Shown here piece by piece: positions 1 to 8,003 of a stretch of DNA of 64,000 nucleotides. Numbering within the stretch: the first letter of the stretch is position 1; the number at the start of each line of letters is the position of its first letter. A program made the position numbers and the translations under genes. The notes below the pieces were generated by a model. That model was not told the origin of the DNA, searched no databases, and saw only the letters and a list, made by a program, of their open reading frames with translations. The DNA comes from Salinicola halophilus (GTDB lineage: Bacteria > Pseudomonadota > Gammaproteobacteria > Pseudomonadales > Halomonadaceae): NCBI RefSeq assembly GCF_003206155.1, contig NZ_PZJV01000001.1, forward strand, positions 1,592,270 to 1,656,269, given 5' to 3'.

Positions 1-1220
1 TGCTCAGCATTCTGCGCCTCACTACTGAGACCTCGATAGAGTGAGAAGAGTTCACTCGATAGATGCGGGGTCATCAACGGCGAAGTGTATTCGCCAAACC
101 AGTGTACCCCTGTGTGAAAGCGCGAACGCGTGTCAACGTAATGCTGGTCCATCGCCAACGATGTGGAAGGATCGATGTCGCGCTGGAGGAAAAATTCTTT
201 AAACTCATCAGCGACCAGCTTGCCATCGTCTTGGGATGTGAAGGCGCGAGAGAGTATGCGTGCTCGTTTGTCAACACCGTGTCGCCGATAGGAACGGTCC
301 TTAAAATTGCCACCATGGAGTATGTAGCGCGACTGCTCCGGCGAGAGCCCGTGTGGCGTCTGAGCTGGCAAATAAACGCCAAGATAGGCCCGTTGCCATA
401 AAGCATAGGCATCTTCGGTATCACTCGAGCCCCAGCCTCGGTCAGGAAAACCTTTTAGCTTTAGACCGTAATGAGCCGCAAGCTGCTCGGCGATGGGTAA
501 ATCCTGAGACTTGCTTTTGTCCGACCGCAACCGAACCGGCAGGGTGGGATCACGCAGTGCGTTGACTAGCCCTAAGTTAAGTCGACTATCCATTCCCCCT
601 GAGACGCCTACGTTGAACTCAACCCCATGAGCCGCCATCGCTTCGAGACGCATCCGGGCCCGCCTGACCCATTGCACCAGCCGTTCAGCGTAATTACTTT
701 CGTCAAGGTCTTTGGGAGCCGGCTCGATCTGCTTTAAAACGGGAGTACCAGCGTGATTTTTAGTGATCTCAAGATGGCATCCCGCCGGCAAAATCGAGAC
801 CCCCTCGATCAACGTATTTAGCGAGAGCGGTTGACCACCCCACATGGACTGATTGCCCGCAAAAAACGACAGTACGCCCGGCCGGTAGAATTTGATGGGG
901 ACACCATCTTTTTTGAGCCGGTAAACTAGCGTCAATAGAGAGTTAGAGATGGCCCAGTAGCCATTGGAGCGATAGACGAAAACAGTGTTCTGCGCGAGGT
1001 CGTCGACCTTGATGATCGACTTGCGTGCCGTGCTCGCAACAACTAGAAACCGCCCCTCACTCAACCGCTCAATATCGAACTCGGGATTGTCTTTGAGAAA
1101 GGAGATAAGACCGCAACTGCCGCTGATGATGTTGTCACCGTAATAGGCAAGACCCAGCATCCGGCTCTCGGGAAGCGTTTCATCACGGGACGTTTGCGTA
1201 AATATGGCATCCACGGTCAT
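1..1220 (-). CDS. Asparagine-synthase-like protein, partial (3' end outside window)
   Basis: Reading the minus strand from the ATG at 1220 gives an open frame of 406 codons that runs off the window edge without a stop. A good ribosome site (AAGGA, 7 bases upstream) fixes the start. Residues 207-212 read SGGMDS, the ATP-pyrophosphatase (PP-loop) signature of asparagine synthase class B enzymes. The first 180 or so residues resemble the glutaminase half in layout, but residue 2 is Thr, so the catalytic Cys2 needed to release ammonia from glutamine is absent. Such proteins often sit in polysaccharide, lasso-peptide or other amide-forming clusters; the true partner genes lie left of the window. 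The G+C content is visibly lower than in the neighbours, which suggests horizontal acquisition. The substrate is unknown. Confidence 0.75.
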   Translation of the reverse strand, partial: MTVDAIFTQTSRDETLPESRMLGLAYYGDNIISGSCGLISFLKDNPEFDIERLSEGRFLVVASTARKSIIKVDDLAQNTVFVYRSNGYWAISNSLLTLVYRLKKDGVPIKFYRPGVLSFFAGNQSMWGGQPLSLNTLIEGVSILPAGCHLEITKNHAGTPVLKQIEPAPKDLDESNYAERLVQWVRRARMRLEAMAAHGVEFNVGVSGGMDSRLNLGLVNALRDPTLPVRLRSDKSKSQDLPIAEQLAAHYGLKLKGFPDRGWGSSDTEDAYALWQRAYLGVYLPAQTPHGLSPEQSRYILHGGNFKDRSYRRHGVDKRARILSRAFTSQDDGKLVADEFKEFFLQRDIDPSTSLAMDQHYVDTRSRFHTGVHWFGEYTSPLMTPHLSSELFSLYRGLSSEAQNAE

Positions 1221-1418
1221 TGAGTATTCCTTATCAAACTGAATGACGATTCTGCAAATGTGCCGGCAACTCTTTGCACGGAAAGCGATTCTTTCATTTA
1301 CAATGCCGAGCGTCGATTACATCTGCCGCGGGTATCGCCGTCTAATCATTACGACACGACATAGAGGCCCTCGGTGGATGATGCCGATAACGATAGGCAG
1401 CACGAAAGCGAAAACGCA
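1221..1418. other. Intergenic region at the edge of the low-G+C segment
   Basis: This stretch lies between the start of the partial asparagine-synthase-like gene and the rplS terminator. It is AT-richer than the core and must hold the promoter of the minus-strand gene. No convincing -35/-10 pair was found, and the open frames crossing it look like noise. The base composition returns to the high-G+C level around 1400. Confidence 0.4.
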
Positions 1419-1452
1419 AAGACCCCGCGAGCCTCTCGGCACGCGGGGTCTT
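1419..1452 (-). terminator. Rho-independent terminator of the rpsP-rimM-trmD-rplS operon
   Basis: A perfect 11-bp stem (AAGACCCCGCG at 1419-1429 with 1442-1452) has a 12-base loop and, on the minus strand, is followed by a broken T-run (TTTGCGTTTTCG). It lies 51 bases beyond the rplS stop. Confidence 0.85.
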
Positions 1453-1503
1453 CGAAACTGGCCTGTCGGCAGTGCTCGGCGTGGCGTCCGAGCAGAAGCC
1501 GAC

Positions 1504-1860
1504 TTAGCCCAGCTTTTCCTTGATACGCGCGGATTTGCCGCTGCGCTCGCGGAGATAGTAGAGCTTCGCCTGGCGTACGTCACCGCGACGCTTGACTTCG
1601 ATACCCGCAACGATCGGGCTGTAGGTCTGGAACGTCCGCTCGACGCCGACACCGTGAGAGATCTTGCGCACGGTGAAAGCGGAGTTGAGGCCACGGCTAC
1701 GCTTGCCGATCACCACGCCTTCGAACGCCTGCAGACGCTCGCGGCTACCTTCGACGACCTTGACCTGGACGATGACGGTGTCGCCGGGGGCGAACGCCGG
1801 AATCTCCTGGGTCATCTGCTCGTTCTCGAGCGCCTGGATCACCTTGTTCTTGCTGCTCAT
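1504..1860 (-). CDS. rplS: 50S ribosomal protein L19
   Basis: A 118-residue protein with the L19 pattern ([20 protein letters not shown] near residues 23-42, [25 protein letters not shown] at the C-terminus). L19 sits at the 30S-50S interface of the ribosome. The open frame extends 38 codons further upstream, but the ATG at 1860 is chosen because AGGAG lies just upstream and L19 proteins are about 115 residues. It is the last gene of the conserved rpsP-rimM-trmD-rplS operon, 110 bases after trmD, and is followed by a strong terminator. Confidence 0.97.
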   Translation of the reverse strand: MSSKNKVIQALENEQMTQEIPAFAPGDTVIVQVKVVEGSRERLQAFEGVVIGKRSRGLNSAFTVRKISHGVGVERTFQTYSPIVAGIEVKRRGDVRQAKLYYLRERSGKSARIKEKLG

Positions 1861-1970
1861 GTCTTGCTCCTCGTTTGGGGAGGGCCCGGAGGCACTCCGT
1901 GATCCCGGCGCTCGGCGGGCCGGCGCGGAATCGGACTCGTGGATGACGCATGCAGGCGAGTCGTCTCGCC

Positions 1971-2735
1971 TCATGCACCGCCGTCGCGTGCGACGTGTTC
2001 ATCGATGAATTCGTCGAGCAGACGCTGCTGCTCGCGATCCAGCGTTCGGCTCTCAAGCATGTCCGGACGTCTGAGCCAGGTACGTCCGAGCGACTGTTTC
2101 AGGCGCCAGCGGCGAATCATCTCATGATTGCCGCTCAGCAGGACATCCGGCACCTGACGCTCGTCGACCACTTCGGGCCGCGTGTAGTGCGGGCAATCCA
2201 GCAGGCCGTCGGCGAAAGAGTCTTCACTCGCCGAATTCTGATGGCCCAGCACCCCAGGAACCTCTCGCGACAGCGCGTCGATCATCACCATCGCAGGGAG
2301 TTCACCGCCGCTGAGCACGTAGTCACCGATCGACCACTCTTCGTCGATGTCGGCTTCGACCACGCGCTCGTCGATGCCTTCGTACCGTCCCGCCACCACG
2401 ATCAAGCCATCCCGTGAAGCGAGCTCCCGGGCGCCGGCCTGATCGAGCCGGCGACCCTGCGGCGACAGGTAGATCACCGTGGGTCGATGCCCGGCTTCGA
2501 GCGCGCCGTTTTTGGCATCGGCGATGGCAGCACGAAGCGTGTCTACCTTCATCAGCATGCCGGGGCCACCGCCATAGGGCCGGTCGTCCACCGTGCGATG
2601 TCTGTCCGTGGCGTAGTCCCGCGGGTTCCAGAACGCCATGTCGAGGAGACCTCGATCCACGGCACGTCCCGTCACGCCGTGTCGCGTTACGGCTTCGAAC
2701 ATCTCCGGGAACAGGGAGACGACACCAATCCACAC
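1971..2735 (-). CDS. trmD: tRNA (guanine-N1-)-methyltransferase TrmD
   Basis: 254 residues, matching the family length. TrmD makes m1G37 next to the anticodon using S-adenosylmethionine and prevents +1 frameshifting. The knotted SPOUT-fold signatures are visible: [13 protein letters not shown] at the start, [13 protein letters not shown] (about residue 50), [10 protein letters not shown] and [17 protein letters not shown] in the cofactor-binding trefoil knot, and [17 protein letters not shown] in the C-terminal domain. The start codon is GTG (2733-2735), preceded by AGGAG. It lies between rimM and rplS as in other gammaproteobacteria. Confidence 0.97.
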   Translation of the reverse strand: MWIGVVSLFPEMFEAVTRHGVTGRAVDRGLLDMAFWNPRDYATDRHRTVDDRPYGGGPGMLMKVDTLRAAIADAKNGALEAGHRPTVIYLSPQGRRLDQAGARELASRDGLIVVAGRYEGIDERVVEADIDEEWSIGDYVLSGGELPAMVMIDALSREVPGVLGHQNSASEDSFADGLLDCPHYTRPEVVDERQVPDVLLSGNHEMIRRWRLKQSLGRTWLRRPDMLESRTLDREQQRLLDEFIDEHVARDGGA

Positions 2736-2819
2736 GGTAAAGCGACTCCTAACCCTTGGGCTGACGACGACGCCATGTTGCCGCGACGTCTCGACCGATG
2801 CCGAACATTCAGGCGACGC

Positions 2820-3368
2820 TTAGAATTCAGGATCCCAGTCGACCGTCATGACGCCGGATTCGAGATCGACCGCGACGATCACGTCGCCGGGCAAAAACGG
2901 CAGCAGCCGTTCGCGATCGTCGTAACCGCCGGTCACCGGCTTCACGACCAGAACGTCATTGGCGCCGGTCTCGAACAGATGATCGATTCGGCCAAGCTGA
3001 AGCTCGTCCCGGGTGTGAACCTCGAGACCCTCGAGCTGGTACCAGTAGTACTCGTCACTGTCGAGTTCGGGTAACGCCGTCTTGTCCATCAGCACGTCGG
3101 CCCCGGCCCACTGCTCGGCCAGCTCCCGCGTGTCGATGCCTTCCAGTCGCACCACCAGCGCCTTGCCCTGAACGCGTGCATCGAGAAGCTTTCGCGTCTC
3201 GTGCTGCCCGCGCAACGAGAGATTCCACGCGGGATACTCGAAGAGATTCTGGGCGGGGCTGGTGTACGAATAGACCTTCAGCCAACCTTTCACGCCGTGC
3301 GGACTGGTCAACCGACCCAGCAGAACGTGCTGCGTATCGCTGGCGTTGTCTTGAGCCGCTTCGGTCAT
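2820..3368 (-). CDS. rimM: Ribosome maturation factor RimM
   Basis: 182 residues. RimM binds the 30S head (with S19) and is needed for late 16S processing. The N-terminal RimM beta-barrel begins with LLGRLTSPHGVKGWLKVYSY (residues about 17-36), and the C-terminal PRC-barrel holds EYYWYQLEGLEV and ends with GVMTVDWDPEF, the usual RimM ending. The ATG at 3368 lies 12 bases after the rpsP stop, so the two genes are co-transcribed. The ribosome site is weak, and translation may depend on rpsP. Confidence 0.96.
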   Translation of the reverse strand: MTEAAQDNASDTQHVLLGRLTSPHGVKGWLKVYSYTSPAQNLFEYPAWNLSLRGQHETRKLLDARVQGKALVVRLEGIDTRELAEQWAGADVLMDKTALPELDSDEYYWYQLEGLEVHTRDELQLGRIDHLFETGANDVLVVKPVTGGYDDRERLLPFLPGDVIVAVDLESGVMTVDWDPEF

Positions 3369-3380
3369 GATGGGATCGCT

Positions 3381-3632
3381 TCAGGCCTGGGCCTTGCGTG
3401 CTTCCTTGACCAGCTCAGCAACGCGCTCGGACATCTGCGCGCCATGAGACTGCCAGTGAGCGATACGGTCGAGGTCGACGCGAAGGCGCTCTTCCTGACC
3501 GCGAGCGATCGGGTTGAAAAAGCCTACGCGTTCGATGAAACGACCATCGCGAGAAACGCGCGAATCGCTTACCGCCAGGTGGTAGAAGGGACGCTTCTTG
3601 GCGCCACCACGTGCCAGACGAATGGTAACCAT
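3381..3632 (-). CDS. rpsP: 30S ribosomal protein S16
   Basis: 83 residues, standard for S16, beginning [20 protein letters not shown] and containing the typical [13 protein letters not shown] segment. S16 is an early-assembling protein of the 30S body. It is the first gene of the rpsP-rimM-trmD-rplS operon. 139 bases separate it from ffh, transcribed in the same direction, and this gap probably holds the operon promoter. Confidence 0.97.
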   Translation of the reverse strand: MVTIRLARGGAKKRPFYHLAVSDSRVSRDGRFIERVGFFNPIARGQEERLRVDLDRIAHWQSHGAQMSERVAELVKEARKAQA

Positions 3633-3716
3633 TGCGTTGATAATCCTTCGGTTAAGTTGATCTTTACGCCACGGATTCGAGTCTTGCCGGGCATACGCCC
3701 GAGACGAAGACGCAGC

Positions 3717-3722
3717 ATTCTA
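3717..3722 (-). promoter_or_regulatory. Possible -10 box for the rpsP operon
   Basis: On the minus strand the ffh-rpsP gap reads TTGACG, 12 bases, TAGAAT, then a GC-rich stretch. TAGAAT is a good -10 element, but TTGACG is too close for a standard 17-base spacer, so the -35 is uncertain. Confidence 0.35.
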
Positions 3723-3771
3723 CGGAAAAGGCCGCGTCAAGGGAACCTTTAACTCGCGGCGAGCGCTCGGC

Positions 3772-5217
3772 TCAGCGCCTGGGAAAGCCGCCGCCGCCCA
3801 TGCCGCCGGGGCCACCCATACCGCCGCCGCCCATGCCGCCGGGACCCCCCATTCCGCCGGGGCCACCGGAGCCGCCGCCCATCATGCCGGACATACCGCG
3901 CATCATTTTCTGCATGCCACCTTTCTGTCCGGCCTTCTTCATCATCTTCTGCATCTGCTTGTGCTGCTTGAGCAGACGGTTGATGTCCGGCACCTGGAGA
4001 CCTGCGCCGGCGGAGATACGGCGCTTGCGCGAACCGTTGATGATCTCCGGCTTCTGGCGCTCTTTCGGCGTCATCGAGTTGATCAGCGCTTCGAGCTTGC
4101 CGAATTCCTGCTCGGCGCCCTTGCTCTGCGCCATCTCGGCCATCTGACCCATACCCGGCATCTTGGACATCATGCCGCCCATGCCGCCCATCTTCTTCAA
4201 CTGCTGGAGCTGATCGCGAAAATCCTCGAGATCGAAGCCCTGACCCTTCTTGACCTTCTTGGCGAGACGTTCGGCCTTGCCCTTGTCGACGCTACGCTCG
4301 GCTTCCTCGATCAGCGAAAGCATGTCGCCCATGCCGAGGATGCGCGAGGCGACGCGATCCGGATGAAACGGCTCGAGCGCATCGACCTTCTCGCCCATAC
4401 CCATGAACTTGATCGGCTTGCCGGTGATGTGACGTACCGACAGCGCCGCCCCGCCGCGGGCGTCGCCGTCCGCCTTGGTGAGGATCACGCCGGTCAGCGG
4501 CAGCGCATCGTGGAAGGCCTTCGCCGTATTGGCGGCGTCCTGCCCCGTCATGGCATCGACGACGAACAGCGTCTCTTCGGGCTGGATCGCGCGATGCAGG
4601 GACTGAATCTCCTCCATCATCGCCTCGTCCACCGCCAGACGGCCGGCGGTATCCACCAGCACCACGTCGTGGAACTGGATCTTGGCGTGCTTGATCGCCG
4701 CTTCGGCGATTGCCACCGGCTGCTGGCCGCTGTTGGAGGGGAAGAAGTCGACGGAGACCTCTTTCGCCAGCGTCTCGAGCTGGTCGATGGCGGCCGGCCG
4801 ATAGACGTCGGCGGAAACCACCAGCACCTTCTTCTTCTCGCGCTCACGCAGGTACTTGGCGAGCTTGGCCACCGAGGTCGTCTTACCCGCCCCCTGCAGG
4901 CCCGCCATCAACATCACCGACGGTTTGCCCTTGAGGCTCAACGCCTCGTTGGCCTCGCCCATGATCGACTCCAGCTCCTGCTGGACGATCTTGACGAACT
5001 GTTGACCCGGCGAAAGGCTCTTGGAGACTTCCTGCCCGACGGCCCGCTCGCGGACTCGGTCGACGAAATCCTTGACCACGGGGAGCGCGACATCGGCCTC
5101 GAGCAGCGCTCGCCGAACCTCGCGCAGAGTATCCTTGATGTTGTCTTCGGTCAGACGCGCCTGGCCCGTGACCGACTTGAGCGTCTGCGACAGGCGATTG
5201 GAGAGACTTTCGAACAT
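3772..5217 (-). CDS. ffh: Signal recognition particle protein Ffh (SRP54)
   Basis: 481 residues. Ffh binds 4.5S RNA and signal sequences and, with FtsY, delivers ribosomes to the membrane. The N-domain begins MFESLSNRLSQTLKSVTGQ. The G-domain has the P-loop GLQGAGKTTS (about residues 104-113), DTAGRL and TKADGDARGG. The methionine-rich M-domain follows (RRISAGAGLQVPDINRLLKQ). The C-terminus ends in an unusual tail of about 35 residues made almost only of Gly, Met and Pro. The ATG at 5217 is used because Ffh proteins start with MFE; the open frame continues 42 codons upstream with no family similarity. Confidence 0.97.
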   Translation of the reverse strand: MFESLSNRLSQTLKSVTGQARLTEDNIKDTLREVRRALLEADVALPVVKDFVDRVRERAVGQEVSKSLSPGQQFVKIVQQELESIMGEANEALSLKGKPSVMLMAGLQGAGKTTSVAKLAKYLREREKKKVLVVSADVYRPAAIDQLETLAKEVSVDFFPSNSGQQPVAIAEAAIKHAKIQFHDVVLVDTAGRLAVDEAMMEEIQSLHRAIQPEETLFVVDAMTGQDAANTAKAFHDALPLTGVILTKADGDARGGAALSVRHITGKPIKFMGMGEKVDALEPFHPDRVASRILGMGDMLSLIEEAERSVDKGKAERLAKKVKKGQGFDLEDFRDQLQQLKKMGGMGGMMSKMPGMGQMAEMAQSKGAEQEFGKLEALINSMTPKERQKPEIINGSRKRRISAGAGLQVPDINRLLKQHKQMQKMMKKAGQKGGMQKMMRGMSGMMGGGSGGPGGMGGPGGMGGGGMGGPGGMGGGGFPRR

Positions 5218-5298
5218 GGAACGCTCCGGGCAGCAATGCCGGACGCCGCTGGGTTCGAGGGTGCGAGCGCGGCGTCGCTGAAAAGAATGTGGGCGGCC

Positions 5299-5304
5299 AT
5301 TATA
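5299..5304 (-). promoter_or_regulatory. -10 box (TATAAT) for ffh
   Basis: The minus strand reads TATAAT, a perfect -10 hexamer, 82 bases before the ffh start. The -35 region is poor (TGGAGC at 17-base spacing). It lies in the divergent ffh/ypjD region. Confidence 0.5.
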
Positions 5305-5356
5305 CGCGCGCAATCGCCCTGGCTCCATGCAGCGGCGAAGCACACTCGCGATGGGG

Positions 5357-5386
5357 TTGGGCGAGGCTCCGGCAATTGGGTATAGT
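5357..5386 (+). promoter_or_regulatory. Putative sigma-70 promoter for ypjD
   Basis: TTGGGC at 5357-5362 and TATAGT at 5381-5386 are separated by 18 bases, pointing right. Transcription from here would give a leader of about 150 bases before the ypjD start at 5540. The ffh-ypjD gap (5218-5539) otherwise shows no gene. Confidence 0.45.
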
Positions 5387-5539
5387 AGCCGACGAAACGC
5401 GAGTCTTTATCATTCGGTGAGGCAGGCCCTCGGACAGGACATGCCCGCTTGCGCGTTCGAACCCGCACTTTACCTGTTTTCACGGCCACGACGGCCTGCG
5501 TCACGGCCGTGGTCGATCGCCCACGAGGTCCCAACACCG

Positions 5540-6343
5540 ATGCCGGCGCTCCCCTTCGCCCTTGTCGCTATCGTCTGCTATCTCGCCGCCGGACTCTGGC
5601 AGAGCCTGAGTCTCGCCCGCCGCGTCGCCGAACGGCCAAGCTGGGTGCGTGGCGCAGGCCTTGCCGCGCTCGCGTGTCACGGCGTCATTTTGGCGCTCGT
5701 CGTCGTCGGCCCCCAGGGGCTACACCTGGGCCTAACCCAGAGCGCGGCGCTTGTGGGGTGGCTGGTCGTCGCGCTGCTGCTGGCGGCGAGCCTGTTCAAA
5801 CCCGTGCTCAACGCCGGCGTCTGCGTCTTCCCACTGGCGGCCGTGACCATCGTCGGGGCGATCGGCATGCCGAGCACCATGATCGAATCCGGCGTCTCGC
5901 CGGGGCTCTACTTCCACATCCTCAGCTCGATCGCCGCGTTTTCGTTCTTCGCCATCGCCTCGGTGCAGGCGGTGCTGCTGGCGTTCCAGCATCACGCGCT
6001 CAAGCGCCGCCACACTGGCGGCATCGTTCAGGTCCTGCCGCCGTTGACGCGCATGGAACAGCTGCTCTTCGAACTCATCTGGTGCGGGATGCTGCTGCTG
6101 ACGGCAGCGATTCTCAGCGGTTTCGTCTTTCTCGACAATCTCTTCGCCCAGCACCTGGCGCACAAGACGGTGCTATCGCTGCTCGCCTGGTTGATCTTCG
6201 CCGGCCTGCTGGCCGGGCACCACTATCTCGGCTGGCGCGGACTGAAAGCGGTGCGATGGACGCTGACCGGCGTCGCCGTACTGATCATGGCGTTCTTCGG
6301 TACCAAATTCGTGCTCGAATACGTCTTTCACTACAACGCCTAG
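5540..6343 (+). CDS. ypjD: YpjD-like inner membrane protein, cytochrome c assembly (CcsA) family
   Basis: 267 residues with about eight predicted membrane helices, starting MPALPFALVAIVCYLAAGLW. The family shares the CcsA/CcmC haem-handling fold, with conserved His in helices 5 and 7 (YFHILSSIAAFS and HKTVLSLLAW). E. coli YpjD is also reported near magnesium/cobalt-efflux genes, and its exact role is unsettled. The open frame starts 71 codons earlier, but those residues look non-coding; the ATG at 5540 has a GAGG upstream. The order ffh-ypjD-yfjD is conserved in gammaproteobacteria. Confidence 0.88.
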   Translation: MPALPFALVAIVCYLAAGLWQSLSLARRVAERPSWVRGAGLAALACHGVILALVVVGPQGLHLGLTQSAALVGWLVVALLLAASLFKPVLNAGVCVFPLAAVTIVGAIGMPSTMIESGVSPGLYFHILSSIAAFSFFAIASVQAVLLAFQHHALKRRHTGGIVQVLPPLTRMEQLLFELIWCGMLLLTAAILSGFVFLDNLFAQHLAHKTVLSLLAWLIFAGLLAGHHYLGWRGLKAVRWTLTGVAVLIMAFFGTKFVLEYVFHYNA

Positions 6344-6421
6344 CGATCCGGTTCGACGGCGTTGACAGCTCGGCCTCGACCCCCTAAAACGATTCGACCA
6401 CCCCATTAGGAACCCTCCGTC

Positions 6422-7705
6422 TTGAGTGACGATCTCCCACTCGGCCTGATGCTCGGCCTGCTGTTCGTTCTGGTCTGCCTGTCGGCTTTCTTCTCGAGTT
6501 CCGAAACCGGCATGATGTCGATCAACCGCTATCGACTGAACCATCAGGCCACCAGCGGCAGTCGTTCGGCGCGACGCGTGGTGGCGCTGCTCAAGCGTCC
6601 GGATCGCCTGCTCGGGGTGATCCTCATCGGCAACAACCTGGTCAACAACCTGGCCGCCTCCATCGCCACCATCGTCGCCATCCATTTCTTCGGCGATGTC
6701 TCCGGCCCCGCGATCGCCACGCTCGCGCTGACCATCGTGGTGCTGATCTTCGGCGAGGTCACACCCAAGACCTACGCGGCGATCAAACCGGATCGCATCG
6801 CGATGCCGGCCTCGCTGGTGCTTGCCCCGCTACTCAAGGTCTTCTATCCGCTGGTGTGGCTGGTCAATGCCATCTCCAACACCCTGCTGCGCTCGCTCGG
6901 CGTCAAGCAGCTCGACGCGGGCAAGGACAATCTCACTCGCGACGAGCTGCGAAGCGTGGTCCACGAGGCGGGATCGCTGATTCCTTCGCGTCACCAGGCG
7001 ATGCTGCTATCGATCCTCGATCTCGAGAACGTGACGGTGAACGACATCATGGTGCCGCGCCACGAGATCGTCGGGCTCGACCTCGAAGACGACCTCGAAA
7101 CGCTGCTCGCTCAGATTCGTCAGAGCCAGCACAACCGGCTGCCGATCTACAAAGGCGACGTCAACAACGTCCTGGGCATCCTGCACCTGCGCAATGCGTC
7201 GCGCTTTCTGACCAAGCCAGATCTCAACAAGGCCGCCATCGTGCAAGAAGCGCGCGAGCCCTACTTCATCCCCGAGTCGACGCCACTGCACACCCAGCTA
7301 CTGAATTTCCAGCAGCAAAAGCGCCGCATCGGCGTCGTGGTCGACGAGTACGGCGACGTGCTGGGTCTGGCCACGCTCGAGGACATCCTCGAAGAGATCG
7401 TCGGCGAATTCACCACCGATGTCGCCGACACCCATCGCGACATCCATCCCCAGACCGATGGCGGCTACATCATCGACGGCACCGCCAACATTCGGGATCT
7501 CAACAAGGCGCTCGGCTGGCAGCTGCCCACCGACGGCCCCAAGACGCTCAACGGCCTGATTCTCGAGCATCTCGAATCCTTTCCCGATGCGCCCGCCTGT
7601 CTGCAGATCGGCGCTACCCGCCTCGAGATTCTCGAGATGCGCGACAATCTCATCACCTCCGTGCGCTGCTGGCATCAGAACGTTCGTCGTCTCAGCAGCG
7701 AGTGA
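6422..7705 (+). CDS. yfjD: CNNM/CorC-type transporter with CBS domains (YfjD family)
   Basis: 427 residues. An N-terminal DUF21/CNNM membrane domain comes first (residues 1-190, LSAFFSSSETGMMSINRYR near the start and FGEVTPKTYA), followed by a CBS pair (about 205-330, VNDIMVPRHEIVGLDL and VVDEYGDVLGLATLEDILEE) and a C-terminal CorC/HlyC domain (about 340-420). Family members export Mg2+ or Co2+ or regulate cation flux. The start codon is TTG at 6422, supported by TAGGAA upstream and by the family N-terminus. It lies 78 bases after ypjD and is probably co-transcribed. Confidence 0.92.
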   Translation: MSDDLPLGLMLGLLFVLVCLSAFFSSSETGMMSINRYRLNHQATSGSRSARRVVALLKRPDRLLGVILIGNNLVNNLAASIATIVAIHFFGDVSGPAIATLALTIVVLIFGEVTPKTYAAIKPDRIAMPASLVLAPLLKVFYPLVWLVNAISNTLLRSLGVKQLDAGKDNLTRDELRSVVHEAGSLIPSRHQAMLLSILDLENVTVNDIMVPRHEIVGLDLEDDLETLLAQIRQSQHNRLPIYKGDVNNVLGILHLRNASRFLTKPDLNKAAIVQEAREPYFIPESTPLHTQLLNFQQQKRRIGVVVDEYGDVLGLATLEDILEEIVGEFTTDVADTHRDIHPQTDGGYIIDGTANIRDLNKALGWQLPTDGPKTLNGLILEHLESFPDAPACLQIGATRLEILEMRDNLITSVRCWHQNVRRLSSE

Positions 7706-8003
7706 CGTCGACGCACAGCCCTGACGCTCGACGACCCCATGACAGACGCATCGCCTCCAGGCGATTCGAGCGATAGCGATCGAGGTGATCGGCGCGATAG
7801 CGACTGAAGCGGGCTATTCGGGCGTGAGAACCGGAAGCTCCAGAGTGGCCGAGCAGAGGGCTCGAGAGGGAGAAAGAAAGAACCAGGAGAGCGAGGCGCT
7901 AGCCTCGTCGCGCGACGTGATGCCGGCTTCGATGCGATGACCGGTAGTCCGCAATGGGAGCGCCCCGGTTCGGCGATCCCATCGGCCCGCCCAGGCTCGG
8001 CGG
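7706..8003. other. Convergent gap without a recognised gene
   Basis: The space between the convergent yfjD and transporter-acyltransferase genes holds a small hairpin (CGAGGC-GCTA-GCCTCG at 7892-7907) without a T-run, and a 14-base direct repeat (ATCGGCCCGCCCAG at 7981-7994 and again at 8008-8021 inside the next gene). Open frames crossing it look like noise. Confidence 0.4.

Noticed and set aside
1243..1902. Plus-strand open frame of 219 codons
   Set aside because: It crosses the rplS terminator and is antisense to rplS.
3961..5385. Plus-strand open frame of 474 codons
   Set aside because: It is antisense to ffh, whose protein matches the SRP54 family along its whole length. Long antisense frames are expected in such GC-rich DNA.
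5450..5470. GTTCGAACCC, resembling a tRNA T-loop
   Set aside because: There is no acceptor stem, anticodon arm or D-arm around it, so it is chance.
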